Numbered from the stretch's first letter, positions 50,191 through 61,574 are shown. The stretch is 64,000 nt of DNA from Welwitschia mirabilis (GCA_051453625.1 JBOZIK010000001.1:136773322-136837321), one strand, 5' to 3'. The notes: generated by a model not told the origin, from the sequence alone. Program-made: numbers and translations.

Positions 50191-52592
50191 TAGACCCCTA
50201 CTTAGCCTTTGTCAATCCCTGACAGAAAACAGGTAGAAAAACCATAATTGTGAGCTAATTTTTTTTTCAAAAGATAAATCTGGAAGTTATAAAATAGGTT
50301 CATAAAACATATTACATAGATAAATAACAAGTAGTGCATAATGTNNNNNNNNNNNNNNNNNNNNNNNNNNNNNNNNNNNNNNNNNNNNNNNNNNNNNNNN
50401 NNNNNNNNNNNNNNNNNNNNNGTCTCTGCCCCTTCCCCCCTAAATGAAAAAATAATACATCCCGTATTGGAAAATAGAGCAAAGAAAGTAAACGGGAGTG
50501 AGAGGACAGATAAAAAGGGATAATTTTCTAAATGAAGTATAAAGCTGAATAATATGAGATTTGAGAAATATCAAGATATGAAATATTCTGACAAGTAAAA
50601 AAATGAAGTGGACAATAAAAATGTTTTATTACAAAAAGAATATGAGCAATGCTTGTAACACCAAAAATCTAAAGAAAACACTTTAACTAAGCAAGAAATT
50701 ATCTTTTATTAAAAACTTAAACAAGGAAAACATGCTAAGAAAATACAGTGATGACTTTGAAATAACTAACTAAACCACAAAATAAATCAAGAAGAATGGA
50801 CATAAGATAACATAAACAAAAGATAGCTTATCGATCTAATATTTTAACCTAGTAGACTCCCATGAAAGTAATCATAACATTGCTTGATGTAAAAAATGCA
50901 TGACTTAATGTACGCAAAAATTTCATTCAATAAGGTATTGATTATGATAATGCTAGAGTAAAATGCTTTAAACAATGAATGATCAGACCAAAGAATTTAT
51001 CAAAAAATGAACTCTCCTACTGTCATCTCAAAATAAACACTCAAATCTCAAGAAATGAAATGATCATGTGGAAAGATTAAGAGTCTATGAAATAAGAAAT
51101 GCTTCTGATGATACTAGGAATACCAGTGCTTCCATAGCCTCAAAGTTTAAATACAAAATTATTATCCATGATGAGGGGAGTGCAACCATAGTTAAAGAAG
51201 TAAGCACTTGTGACACATGGCCAACTGACCTTTGAGTGGAGTTCTTATAGATACCACATTACACTGCCAAAGGCTCCTCTCAGAAATATTTACTCTAGTG
51301 TACTTGTAGTAGGACATCATGGTGATCATTTTTTTTGAGATACCATAAATATAAAACATCATAGTCTTTATTTCACACATACTTTTTTTAAACAAAATAA
51401 CATTCCACATAACCATACACTCCAAAAGAAAAGGGTACAAATCATAAGATTAAGATAGAAAAGAACATTCTTTAAATAATCTAAGATCTTTTTACCACTG
51501 AGAAAAACATCAAAAATAAATCATATTCCTTCAATTGAAGTTCATCGACTTGTAAATGTCCTAAGATTAGGTGAATATAATCTTATCACTAAAATGTCTA
51601 AGTCTAAAGACTAGTTATGGAAATAACTACATAAGTCAAGTTTAAAAAATGATCAAGTAATGTCATAATAATATTTTAAAGGAATGCTCGTGTAATTCCA
51701 ATATTTGCTTATTTACTTCTTATAATTCTCAAGTAGTCAAGTCAAAAATTTCAACAAAGCCATAATAATATATTTTTTCAAAATAATAGAAAACAAAAAT
51801 CAATATTTTATTGACTATCGCCCTGGTCATTGTCTAGACGACAGAAAGGATGACAGAGGCAAAAAATAAAAAATTATTAGAAAACACAGAAAAATATCAA
51901 AGAGCTAGAAAAATTAACAAGATTNNNNNNNNNNTTAAATATTGTCCACTATGTTATGGAATGACATAGGAGATGATAGATTATTATTGTAGAAACAGAA
52001 AATAGAAACTGCTAACAGAAATAAAAACTAAAAATAGAAAATGAAATCAGAAATTATCAAAATAAAAAATTAAAAAGAAAATAGCAAGGCAAGAAAATTT
52101 TATTCAATTTCTAAGTCTAAAGAACATTTTTTATTAAAAATAAAGAAGAGAGAAAAGTCAAGGATCTATTTTGGTCTCAAGATTTTTAGAGAAATAAGGT
52201 CCAAACTAAAAATTTACTAATTGATAAAACATAAGATATGTGAAATTATTTCCAACTAAAATCAATTAGATGAAGAGAGTAGTAATGGAGAGCACTCTAT
52301 GATACCACATTAAAGTAAAAATTTTGAAAGTCAAAGGGGAGAGAAATGGTAAATCTGGTAAAAGATTTTTATGAAATGCAAGAATTTTATTTTGATCATT
52401 ACAAAGAAAATTATCTTCAAGTCCATTGGAAACATTTTTCTCATCAAAATTTAAATTATGATTTTTAATTTTTGGCTTTTGTAATGGACAACCTCCTTTA
52501 TAAAATTTCTTGAAAAGTTAAACTTCCTTACACTCCAAAGGCTCTTTCTCACTCTTAAAGTTGAATATATTAATGGTTTTTTCAATCTTAAG
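50191..52592 (-). other. 3' internal region of the nested element, no coding seen
   Basis: About 2.4 kb between the polypurine tract and the protease remnant, with gaps at 50345-50421 and 51925-51934. The part at 52400-52590 still reads as the post-protease linker. Nothing resembling RT, RNase H or integrase could be found on either strand. One hairpin-motif copy lies at 51815-51860. Confidence 0.6.
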
Positions 52593-53110
52593 TTAATCAT
52601 CATAAAGAATAAGCTCATCTAATTTTATCTCTTTTTCTTTAAGTGGGTGATGTTGTAAGAATAAAGTTGGTTTGATATTACTTTCAATGTTCATTTCATC
52701 ATCACCCAAATATTTCTCAGCTATATCAATGACTCTAATGGTAGATTTTCTATTTTTAAAATGAAATTTCATTATTCCTACTCTTGTATCAATGATGCAG
52801 TGAGGGAGTTGCACAAAAGGCTCTACCTAGAAGTAAAGGGTATCCTCCATTATGCTCAACCTCTATGATAATCACATCTACAGGGTAGAAAGCCTTTTCA
52901 ATCTGTATTGCCAAATTTTTAATAATGCCTAATGTTTTCTTAACTAACGCATCTACTAATTATATGACAATCAGAGTAGGCTTTATTTTATCTTCCAAAC
53001 CAAATCTCTTATAAATGTGAAGTGGCATAATGTTAATACTTGCTCCATTGTCAATCTAGGCTTTTCTAATATTTTTGTTTTCCTCCAAAGTAATATGCAC
53101 CATTGCTACT
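52593..53110 (-). pseudogene. retroviral-type aspartic protease remnant, copy 1
   Basis: The minus frame parallels copy 2 at 57184-57510. At about 52990-53060 it reads a degraded active-site region (INIMPLHIYK-like), then FGLEDKIKP, LADALVKKTLGIIKNLAIQIEKAF-like text and PLHCIID. These proteases mature Gag/Pol. Stops interrupt it. Confidence 0.7.
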
Positions 53111-53774
53111 CTTGGATATTTAAATTTGGATGATTTTTATAACACTATATTTGTGAGGAATTAGGCAAGAAAGGCTTTTCTAGGAATAAATCTTTTATAT
53201 TTTCTTCTTATTAGGTCTTTTCATAATTTTGTGTACCTTAGATTCTTGTAAAACTTTTTAAAAGGATAAGTTTATGCTCACATTTTTCATTAAGGCTATT
53301 AAATGATCATTGAAAGTTAAATTGTTATTAAGCCTATCCATCCAAGGGGTGGTTTATTTAGAAGGATTTTTTTTTTCTTTTTGCCAAGATAAGGGAAGTT
53401 ATAATCTTCTAATATTTCAATATCCTCTTCCTCTTCTTCTTCATCATTTCTACAGTTATTTTGGGAGGTGAAAGGTTCATTTGGAGAAGGGTTTATTTTT
53501 TATCTACTTCTTGTTACAACCTTACAATCTTTTCTTAGTTCATTTGGGTTGGTAAAGGTTATATTACTAAAGTTCTTTGACATCTTTGTTTTGCCAATAT
53601 TGTTTGTTGGAGGATGTTCACTAAGTTTTCCTTGTTTTTATTTGATCTTTCAAAGTTGGTATCTTGTCTTTTAAAGTTGGTATTTTGTTTTCTAATTTTA
53701 TCCACAAGGTTTGTGATTGGATTATTTGGATGTTGGTAGTTGGATGACCTTGGTGGATAGTTTGCATTTTCAAA

Positions 53775-55020
53775 TCAGATTCTAAAAGGTTGAGAATTAT
53801 TTTGAAAAAGAGTGTTCAAACTTGGCTGTACCTGATTTTGGATTTGGAAGTTTTGAGATGATTGGTTGAAATTACAAACTTCTTCTTGAATTTTTTCTTT
53901 GTATGTTAGCAAGAAAGTATATTTTTTAGTGGCATGGTAATTATCTTCACATAAATTGCAAGTTTGCATCACATTTCTCTTAGTTGTGGATTTGGCATGT
54001 AAAATCATTTCTGCATACTTCTCCAAGGTTGTTGTAAAATATTTTATGAGATTTATAGGATTAGATTCTATCTCTTTTTGTTGTTCAACCTCTTTTAAGT
54101 CCTTAATGAGTTAGCCTATAATTTGATTTTCTTTAGGTGTTGACTACGTTTAACTAACCTGCACAAGTTCTTCTAATTTTATTCAGGCATCTTCTAATGT
54201 AAGGTTCATGAGGTTTCCATCATAAAAAAAATCTACGAGTTGTTTTGTATGGGGAGTTAATCCACTATAGAAATGGTCTAGTTGTTCTATTCTTGAAAAC
54301 GCATATACTAGATTAGAATGGATTACTATAGAGGAACATTTAGAAGTAGAGGCATAATCTTCATTTGGTTTTTATTAGAAGTTTATTACCTCTTTTTTTC
54401 TTTTCCTCATAGTTTCTTCACTCATTAATCTATTTACAAATGTTTCCTAAACTTGATTCCATATTTTTAATCTTTTTTGGGATCAATAAAAGTTTTTCCC
54501 TACTCTTTAATGTCATGAAAAAGATTACCATATATGTTCTATCCATTATTTTTTTCTTCCTTTTTTTTGAAATGAGGATAAGTTATTTAATGTCTTCAAT
54601 GTGTTGAATGGAATCCTTATTATATTTTCCACTAAAAATTAGGTAGGTGTGTAAATTTTTAAGCTTGACATCATCTCCTAGGAGTAGGATAAAAGGTGTT
54701 TGAATTTCTCTTTTCTTGTTAGCTAATAATTCCCTTAGGGTAAGGTTTGCATTAGGGGTAGAAGATATTATGGTTTATTTTTGCTTATAGGAGGTACTGG
54801 ACATTGTGAATTGGTTCTCACTTTCTATAGGATTTTTGTCGAAACAATTTGACTCAGAAAAAATAAATTCGAAAAGAGTTTTGAGTGCATATAAAAATCG
54901 CTTTTCCAATTTGTTTTCTATATCCACCAATTCTTTTTTGATTTGCTTTTCTATCAGTAGCTTTTCTTTCAGATATCTCTTCTCTATTTTGATCATATCA
55001 TAGCATCCTGCAAATAGCAA
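53775..55020 (-). pseudogene. gag, copy C (N-terminus to zinc knuckle)
   Basis: Starts with a charged coiled-coil-like region (55020-54775, MIKIEKRYLKEKLLIEKQ), then MSSTSYKQ and NANLTLRELLANKKREIQTPF. A middle with gag spacing (LKNLHTYLIFSGKYNKDSIQHIEDI) follows, then the zinc-knuckle area at 53775-54026 (CNLCEDNYHATKKY, where the last cysteine is replaced by Tyr) and a Gln/Asn-rich tail. Gag forms the particle and binds element RNA through the knuckle. Confidence 0.8.
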
Positions 55021-55488
55021 ATAATAGAAAATATATAAAAAATATTAGATCGTCATCCTACCTATTGTAGGGACGACAGAAGGGATGACACACATAAAAG
55101 TCCAAAAAATAGAAATAGAATCAAAATAAAAAACAGAAAGCAGAAAACATAAAAAATAGGCCTATCATCCATCTGGTCATCTAGATGTCATAATAGATGA
55201 TAGAAACTAATTTATTTCAAGAAAATCGAAATTCAAAAATGAAATAAAAAGTAAAAATAGCACATTGTCTCTTGACTATTGTGGGGATGACAAAGGGGAT
55301 AACCACTCTTTTTCTATAGAAAACCAATTCTGAAAAACTAAAACTGAAAAAACGCACATAGAAAACCTATAGCTCCCAATAAAATATAACATAAAACAGA
55401 TAAATAATCGAATAGAGGTTTAATATACTTCTCTATATGATGATAACCCTTATACTCCTTAATAGTCTTCTCGATAATAGCACCAAGA
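55021..55488 (-). other. leader C with three hairpin motifs
   Basis: Untranslated leader between primer site and gag, holding hairpin-motif copies at 55051-55090, 55162-55203 and 55266-55303. Confidence 0.75.
55468..55487 (-). other. primer-binding site C
   Basis: Minus strand reads TTGGTGCTATTATCGAGAAG directly inside the LTR end. It resembles the tRNA-Asp-type primer site of plant Ty3 elements (TGGCGCCGTTGCCGGGG) with changes. Confidence 0.5.
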
Positions 55489-55835
55489 TGTTACGGTGTG
55501 TATTTGTGTAGTATTTACATTCAAAGAGATGCTATCATTTATAATTAAAATAGATATCTTACATAATACATCACACTAGTATAATGGGAGTTAATCTAAA
55601 ATGTCTTATCCACATTAAAGTCTATGAGTATGAGACTTAGGTTACTTTGAAAATGAAACTAGAAACCAAAAATAGATAATAATGAAATTAAAAAAGTATA
55701 ATGAAAAATATAATATGCAATCTAAACTAACATGTAATGCAAAAATAACCCTAACTCTACTTACTTTTAGCCTTAATAAAGGTTGCTCTTAATGATCTAT
55801 GTCACCCAAAAAATTATCACCAGATCAAGGACAAT
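55489..55835 (-). repeat. LTR fragment C (PBS-side 347 bp)
   Basis: Matches the first third of both terminal LTRs (tgt..cggtgtgtatttgtg, then tagatatcttacataatacatcac, then attatcaccagatcaagg). It then switches abruptly, without an N gap, into gag sequence at about 55835. Confidence 0.85.
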
Positions 55836-56400
55836 TATAAATCTCTTTACAAATGTTTTTTGGACTTGATTCCATGTTTTTAAGATTTTGTAGGTTGTCC
55901 CACCCTTTAATATCATAGGTAAGATTATCATATATGTTCTATCCATTATTTTTTGCTTTCCATTTCTTAAGGTAAGTATAAGTTATTCAATGCCTCTAAT
56001 GTGTTGAAGGGAATCCTTATCATCTTCTCTACTAAAAGTTGGATAGGCATGTAAATTTTTAAGCTTGATATTATTTCCTAGGAATAGGTCAAAAGGTATT
56101 TTGAATTTCTCTTTTCTTGTTAGCTAAGAATTCTATAAGGGTGAGGTTTGTATTAGGGGTAAAAGATCTTATGACTTATTTTTACTTATAGGAGATACTC
56201 GACATTGTAAATTGGTTCTCTTCTTCTATAGGATTTTCATTAAGAAAGTCTGACTTAGAAAAAATAAATTCAGAAGAAGGTTTGAGTGAATCTATAGATT
56301 ACTTTTTAGATTTATTTTCTATATTTACTATTCCTTCTTTGATGTTTGTTTCTATCAGTAGCTTTTCTCTTAGATATCTCTTCTCTATGTTGATTATATC
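55836..56400 (-). pseudogene. gag fragment B (N-terminal part only)
   Basis: Parallel to 59480-60050 and 54430-55000: the gag block around aaatctctttacaaa, then the region complementary to LKNLHAYPTF-like text, then the N-terminal coiled-coil region. It is truncated at its downstream end by the junction with LTR fragment C. Confidence 0.75.
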
Positions 56401-56429
56401 ACATCATCCTGCAAATAGCAAATAATAAA

Positions 56430-56890
56430 AAACAAGATGAAAAATAATAGAACATCATCCTATCTATCATGAGGATGATAGAAGGAACGACACACACAAA
56501 AACCAGAAAAACAGAAATAAAACTTAAATCAAAAATAAAAATCATAAAAAATAAAAAATAGGCCTCTCATCCACCTAGTCATCTAGACATCATAAGAGAT
56601 AACAGAAACTAATTTATTTCATAAAAATCAAAAATTAAGAATAAAACTACAAGTAAAATGGCACACTATCGTCTGGTTTATCGAAGGGATGATAGAGGGG
56701 ATGATCACTTTTTTCTATAGAAACTAAAACTGAAAAACTAAAACTAAACCATTTCACATAGAAAATTTATAATTCCTAATAAAATACAATGTTGCTATAG
56801 ACAAAAAACCAAATAAAGGTTCTATATACTTATCTAAATAATGACAACCCTTGTACTCCTTAATAGCCTTCCCCAACAATGACGTCAATT
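56430..56890 (-). other. leader B with three hairpin motifs and primer site
   Basis: Hairpin-motif copies at 56453-56492, 56567-56607 and 56667-56706, spaced as in leaders A and C. The primer site at 56871-56889 reads ATTGACGTCATTGTTGGGG on the minus strand. It matches the tRNA-Asp-type site with only transition differences. Confidence 0.75.
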
Positions 56891-57025
56891 TGTTGTAGTA
56901 TATATTTGTGCAAGTGCTTAAGTTTAAAAGGATTTTGTCATTCATAAAATAAATAGATATTTCGCATAATAAAACATACTAGTATGAGTGGGAGTATACC
57001 AAAAATGTCATATTCACATTGAAGA
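56891..57025 (-). repeat. LTR fragment B (cut by gap)
   Basis: Starts TGTTGTAGTATATATTTGTG, follows the terminal LTRs to cattgaaga and runs into the 100-N gap at 57026. Confidence 0.85.
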
Positions 57026-57183
57026 NNNNNNNNNNNNNNNNNNNNNNNNNNNNNNNNNNNNNNNNNNNNNNNNNNNNNNNNNNNNNNNNNNNNNNNNNNN
57101 NNNNNNNNNNNNNNNNNNNNNNNNNTTCTCAGCTATATCAAAGACTTTAATAGTAAACATTTTATTTCCAAAATGACATTTCA

Positions 57184-57510
57184 TTATTCTTGCTTTTGTA
57201 TTAATGATGCAGTGGGTGGTTGCACAAAAGCTCTACTTAGAAGTAAAGGGTATTCTGTGTTATGCTCAAATTCTATGATGATTACATCTATGGTATAGCA
57301 AACCTCTTCAATTTTAATTGCTAAATCTTTAATAATGCCTAATGGTTTCTTAACTGATGTATCTGCTAATTCCAAGACAATTAAAATAGGCTCTATTCTA
57401 TCCTTCAAACCAAGTTTCTTACAAATGTGAAGTGGCATAATATTAACACTTATTCTAATGTCTATCAAGGCTTTTCTAATCTTTTTGTTTTCCTCTATAG
57501 TAACATTCAC
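57184..57510 (-). pseudogene. retroviral-type aspartic protease, copy 2
   Basis: An open 108-codon minus frame. KALIDIRISVNIMPLHICKKLGL corresponds to the A.(C/I)DLGAS.NLMP...Y..LGL active-site block, with the catalytic DLGAS changed to DIRIS (the aspartate is kept, the Gly/Ala/Ser are lost). ELADTSVKKPLGIIKDLAIKIEE and EYPLLLSRAFVQPPTASL follow, matching the LADRS...P.G...D..V.V and (T/Y)P(I/L)LLGRPF.....A blocks. This is the Ty3 protease with its C-terminal flap side; the fold may be readable but activity is unlikely. Confidence 0.85.
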
Positions 57511-57699
57511 CGTTGCTACTTCTGAATCTTTAAATTTGGGTGATTTTTATAACACTGAAGTCATAAGGGATTGGGTAAAAAAGACTTTACTAGGGACAAC
57601 TCGTTTATGTTTTATTCTTATTAAGTTTTTCCATAATTTTGAATATCTTGGATTTTCTTGTAAAAATTTTTAAAAGGATAACTTTGTACTCACATTTGT

Positions 57700-58518
57700 C
57701 ATCAAGGACTTTAAGTGATCATTGAAAGTTGAATTGTTGTTAAGCCTATCCATCCAAAGGTTGGTTCGTGAAGAAGGATTTTTTTTTTCTTTTTGTCAAG
57801 ACAAGGGAAGTTGTAATCTTTTAGTATTTCAATGTCCTCTTCCTCTTCTTATTCATCATTTTTAAAGTTATTTTGGGAGGTGGAAGGTTCACATGAAGGA
57901 GGGTTTTTTTCTTGTCCACTTCTTGTCACAACCTTACAATCTTTTCTTAGTTCATTTTGGTTTGGTAAAGGTCATGTAGATAATGTTCCTTGAGGTTTTA
58001 GGTTTGCTATCATTATTTAAGGACATTTACCAAGTTATCTAATTTGGTCATTTGAATATTAGTAGTTGGATAAACTTTGTGAGTAGTTTAAGTTTTCAAA
58101 TTGGTTTCTAAAGGATTGAGAATTGTTTTGAAAATGAGTGTTCAACCTTGGTTGTGCTTGATTTTGATTTCTAAAATTTTGAGATGGTTGAATGAGAGCA
58201 CAAACTTCTTCATGAATTCTTTCTTTGTATGTTAGCAAAAGAGAACAGTTTTTAGTGACATGATAATTATCCTCATATAAGTTACAAGTTTGCACAACAT
58301 TTCTTTTGGTTGCGGTTTTAGCATCTAAGATCATTTCTAAATACTTCTCCAAGGTTGTTATAAAATTTTTCATGGAATTTGTAAGATTGACCTCTACCTC
58401 TTTTTGTTGTTTCACCTCTTTTAAGTCTTTGAGAAGTTGACCTACTATTTTATTTTCTTTAGGGGTTGATCAAGTCTGACTTACTTTCACATGCTCTTCT
58501 AGTTTTTTCTAGGCATTA
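57700..58518 (-). pseudogene. gag C-terminal part with zinc knuckle, copy A1
   Basis: The 118-codon frame (58415-58059) starts in the gag helical end (MKNFITTLEKYLEMILDAKTA). It has the knuckle CNLYEDNYHVTKNC, in which the second cysteine is replaced by tyrosine, and a Gln/Asn-rich tail. The linker to the protease continues to about 57700 (RKDCKVVTRSG, then NPP). The same module is repeated across the N gap at 58864-59250. Confidence 0.8.
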
Positions 58519-58863
58519 NNNNNNNNNNNNNNNNNNNNNNNNNNNNNNNNNNNNNNNNNNNNNNNNNNNNNNNNNNNNNNNNNNNNNNNNNNNNNNNNNN
58601 NNNNNNNNNNNNNNNNNNNNNNNNNNNNNNNNNNNNNNNNNNNNNNNNNNNNNNNNNNNNNNNNNNNNNNNNNNNNNNNNNNNNNNNNNNNNNNNNNNNN
58701 NNNNNNNNNNNNNNNNNNNNNNNNNNNNNNNNNNNNNNNNNNNNNNNNNNNNNNNNNNNNNNNNNNNNNNNNNNNNNNNNNNNNNNNNNNNNNNNNNNNN
58801 NNNNNNNNNNNNNNNNNNNNNNNNNNNNNNNNNNNNNNNNNNNNNNNNNNNNNNNNNNNNNNN

Positions 58864-59956
58864 TGTTCAACCTTGGTTGTACTAATTTTGATTTTGGAAG
58901 TTTTGAGATGGTTGGTTGAAAGCACAAACTTCTTCTCAAAATCTTTCTTTGTATGTTGGTAAAAAAACATAGCTTTTAGTAATATGAAATTATCCTTATA
59001 TAAATCATAGATTTGCACAAAATTTCTTTCAGTTATGTTTTTGACATCTAAATCATTACTACATACTTCTTCAAGCTTGTTGTAAAATCTTTCATAGTAT
59101 TTGTAGGATTGAATTCTACTTCTTTTTGTTGTTTCATCTCTTTTAGATCTTTGAAGAGTTGGCCTACCATTTGAGTTTCTTTAGAAGTTGACCAAGTCTG
59201 ACTTACTTTCATAAGCTCTTCTAGTTTTGTCTAGGCATCATCTAATGTAAGATTCATAAGGTTTCCATTACAAGAAAAATCTACAAATTATTTTTTATGG
59301 GAAGTTAGTCCACTATAAAAATGGTCTACTTGTTCTATTATTGAAAATGCATCTACTAGATTAGAGTGTATTGCTATAGAGAAATGTTCATAAGTAGAGG
59401 CATAATCTTCATTTGGTTTTTGTTGAAAGCTTATTACCTCTTTTTTTCTTATTCTCATGGTTTTTTCACTCATAAATCTCTTTACAAAGTTTTTCCAGAC
59501 TTGATCCCATGTTTTTAAGCTTTTGTGAGGTATAGTTTTTAGCTAAAGTTTTACCCTACTCTTTAATGGCATGGGAAAGATTATCATATATGTTCTATCT
59601 ATTATTTTTTCCTTCCCATTTCTCATGGTGAGGATAAGTTATTCAATATTTGCAATGTGTTGAAGGGGGTCCTCATCATTTTCTCCACTAAAAGTTGGGT
59701 AAGCATGTAAATTTTTAAGCTCAACATCGTCTCCTGGAGGTAGGTCAAAAGGTGTTTAAATTTCTCTTTTCTTATTGACTAACAATTTCCTTAGAGTTAA
59801 GTTTACATTAGGGGCAAAAGACCTTATGACTTGTTTTTGCTTACGGGAGGCACTGGACATTATAAATTGGTTCTCTCCTTCTATAGGATTTTCATTAAGA
59901 AAATTTGACTCAGAAAAATAAATTCGGAAGGAGGTTTGAGTGCAAATGGAGATCAA
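58864..59956 (-). pseudogene. gag, copy A2 (N-terminus to zinc-knuckle region)
   Basis: The minus frames give the N-terminal part (59956-59756: NQFIMSSASRKQKQ and NVNLTLRKLLVNKKREI). The gag signature region is at 59473-59288 (EVISFQQKPNEDYASTYEHF, then IIEQVDHFYSGLTSHKK), matching the F.Q...E....A.ERF....R.CP......LV..FY.GL pattern of Athila-like gag. The knuckle region near 59010 is more degraded than in copies A1 and C. Confidence 0.8.
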
Positions 59957-60059
59957 TTTTCCGATTCATTCTTTATATCCACCAATTCTTCTTTAATGTT
60001 GTTTTTTATTAGTAGTAATTCTCTCTAATATTTCTTCATAAAATTGATCATATTACAGC

Positions 60060-60509
60060 CTCTTACAAAAAGCAAATAATAGAAAAGAAGATCAAAAAGT
60101 AATAGACCATCATCATGTCTGTCGTGTGGATGATAGAAGGGATGATACACACAGAAACTAGAAAAACATAAATAGAACCAAAACCGAAAATAGAAAGCAG
60201 AAAAGTTAAAAACAGGACTGTCATTCACGTAGTCATCGGGATGCTATAGGAGACAATAGAAACCAATGCAATCCAAAAATAAAACCAAAAGTAAAAATAG
60301 AATACTGTCATCTTAACTATTGTGAGGATGACAAAGGGGATGACCATACATTTTTACAGAAATCTGAAACGGAAAAAATTGAAACTAAAATACTGCACAC
60401 AGAGAACTTAAAGCTCCTAATAAAATACAATGTCGCACAGACAAATGACCAAACAAAGGTCTGATATACTCACTCAAATGACAACAACCATTGTACTCTC
60501 AATAGCCTT
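60060..60509 (-). other. leader A with three hairpin motifs
   Basis: Hairpin-motif copies at 60108-60149, 60219-60260 and 60304-60345. It is collinear with leaders B and C. Confidence 0.75.
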
Positions 60510-60529
60510 TCTTGTTAATAATACCAAGA
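60510..60529 (-). other. primer-binding site A
   Basis: Minus strand reads TCTTGGTATTATTAACAAG next to the LTR end. It is a more decayed version of the site seen in units B and C. Confidence 0.5.
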
Positions 60530-61574
60530 TGTTGTGATGTGTATTTGTGCAAGTTTTACATTCAAAAAGATCCTATCATTTATAACCAAAATAGATATCT
60601 TACATAATACATCACATTAGTATGAGTGAGAGTAGATCTGAAATGTCATTTTCANNNNNNNNNNTAAAGAATATAGGAACTAGAAATGAGTAACAAATAC
60701 AAAGAAATAAAGTACAATGCACAATGCAAGATGTAACTATTCTAAATACAAATGCAAAATGAATTAACTCTACTTGCTTTTAGCTTTAACAAGGGTTGGC
60801 CTTGATAATCTATATTACTCAAGAAATTATAGCAGATCAAGGGAAACATAGACTCTAAGTGTCATCAAAGAAACTAACATGCACATATGAAACCAAAACA
60901 AAATAAGATTTTTGTATTAATAAGTAACAAGCATCTTGGTTACAAAACAACCAGGTCTCAATGGAGCATACATAGCCCTCTATCAAGTGCACATCTTTCT
61001 GTAACACTTAAGATGGATCTTCTACTCTTTAATCTTCTATTACAAAGATTTATAGCAAAGAATATTAAAAGAAGAGTCGAAGAGGGACTTATTTATAAGA
61101 AAATATAGAAAAAAAGGACAAAAAATAGGTGCAGAAAGGTGCATTCATTTACAACTCAAAAATGGATGAAATAGTTACCGGTCACTGTCAGAGTTGATTA
61201 CATATTAGTGTTGTCCAAGCTATTATTCAGATGACAAGAGGGTTGACTACACATTGTAAACTATTCTTAGAATGATGACTTAGCAGTCCACATCAACAGT
61301 CGTCATCCTACCTGTCATGGGGAAGATGGAGGCGATGATGGTCTTCTTTGATCATTTTGTTGAAAAGAAACTTAGAATTTTTGTCAATAATCCTTCTTCA
61401 AAGATCTCTGCATCAGAAAGTACCTTTAATCATCAAATTTGGATAAGAATCACACTTTTCCAAGATTTCTTCTTGTATCTCCAAAACCCTCAAAATTGCA
61501 CCTAAACTTGTATAAAAGTCCTGCAAAACGACTCATAAAATCCCATCAAATAATCTTAAATTGGAAGTGCAACA
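60530..61574 (-). repeat. LTR of the nested element (right, 5' LTR in its orientation)
   Basis: Begins TGTTGTGATGTG and ends TTGGAAGTGCAACA, with a 10-N gap at 60655-60664. It matches 49116-50190. In the first 125 bases I count about one difference in nine, mostly transitions, so the insertion is old. Confidence 0.9.

Larger units (their letters stand above)
49116..61574 (-). mobile_element. nested Ty3-type gag-protease LTR element, rearranged
   Basis: A 12,459-bp insertion inside the copia RT, ending TGTTGCA...TGCAACA with 5-bp duplications. Its terminal LTRs (49116-50190 and 60530-61574) match throughout. On the minus strand it carries leader, gag and aspartic-protease sequence, but I find no RT, RNase H or integrase anywhere between 50190 and 60530. 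Two extra LTR starts (55489 and 56891), each followed by its own primer site and leader, show that it consists of three 5'-end units. Gag resembles that of Athila/Tat-like Ty3 elements. It looks non-autonomous, or was made so by recombination or misassembly at its five N gaps. Confidence 0.85.

Noticed and set aside
54806-55003. + strand frame of 65 codons rich in Ser/Phe
   Set aside because: Antisense of the coiled-coil start of gag copy C.
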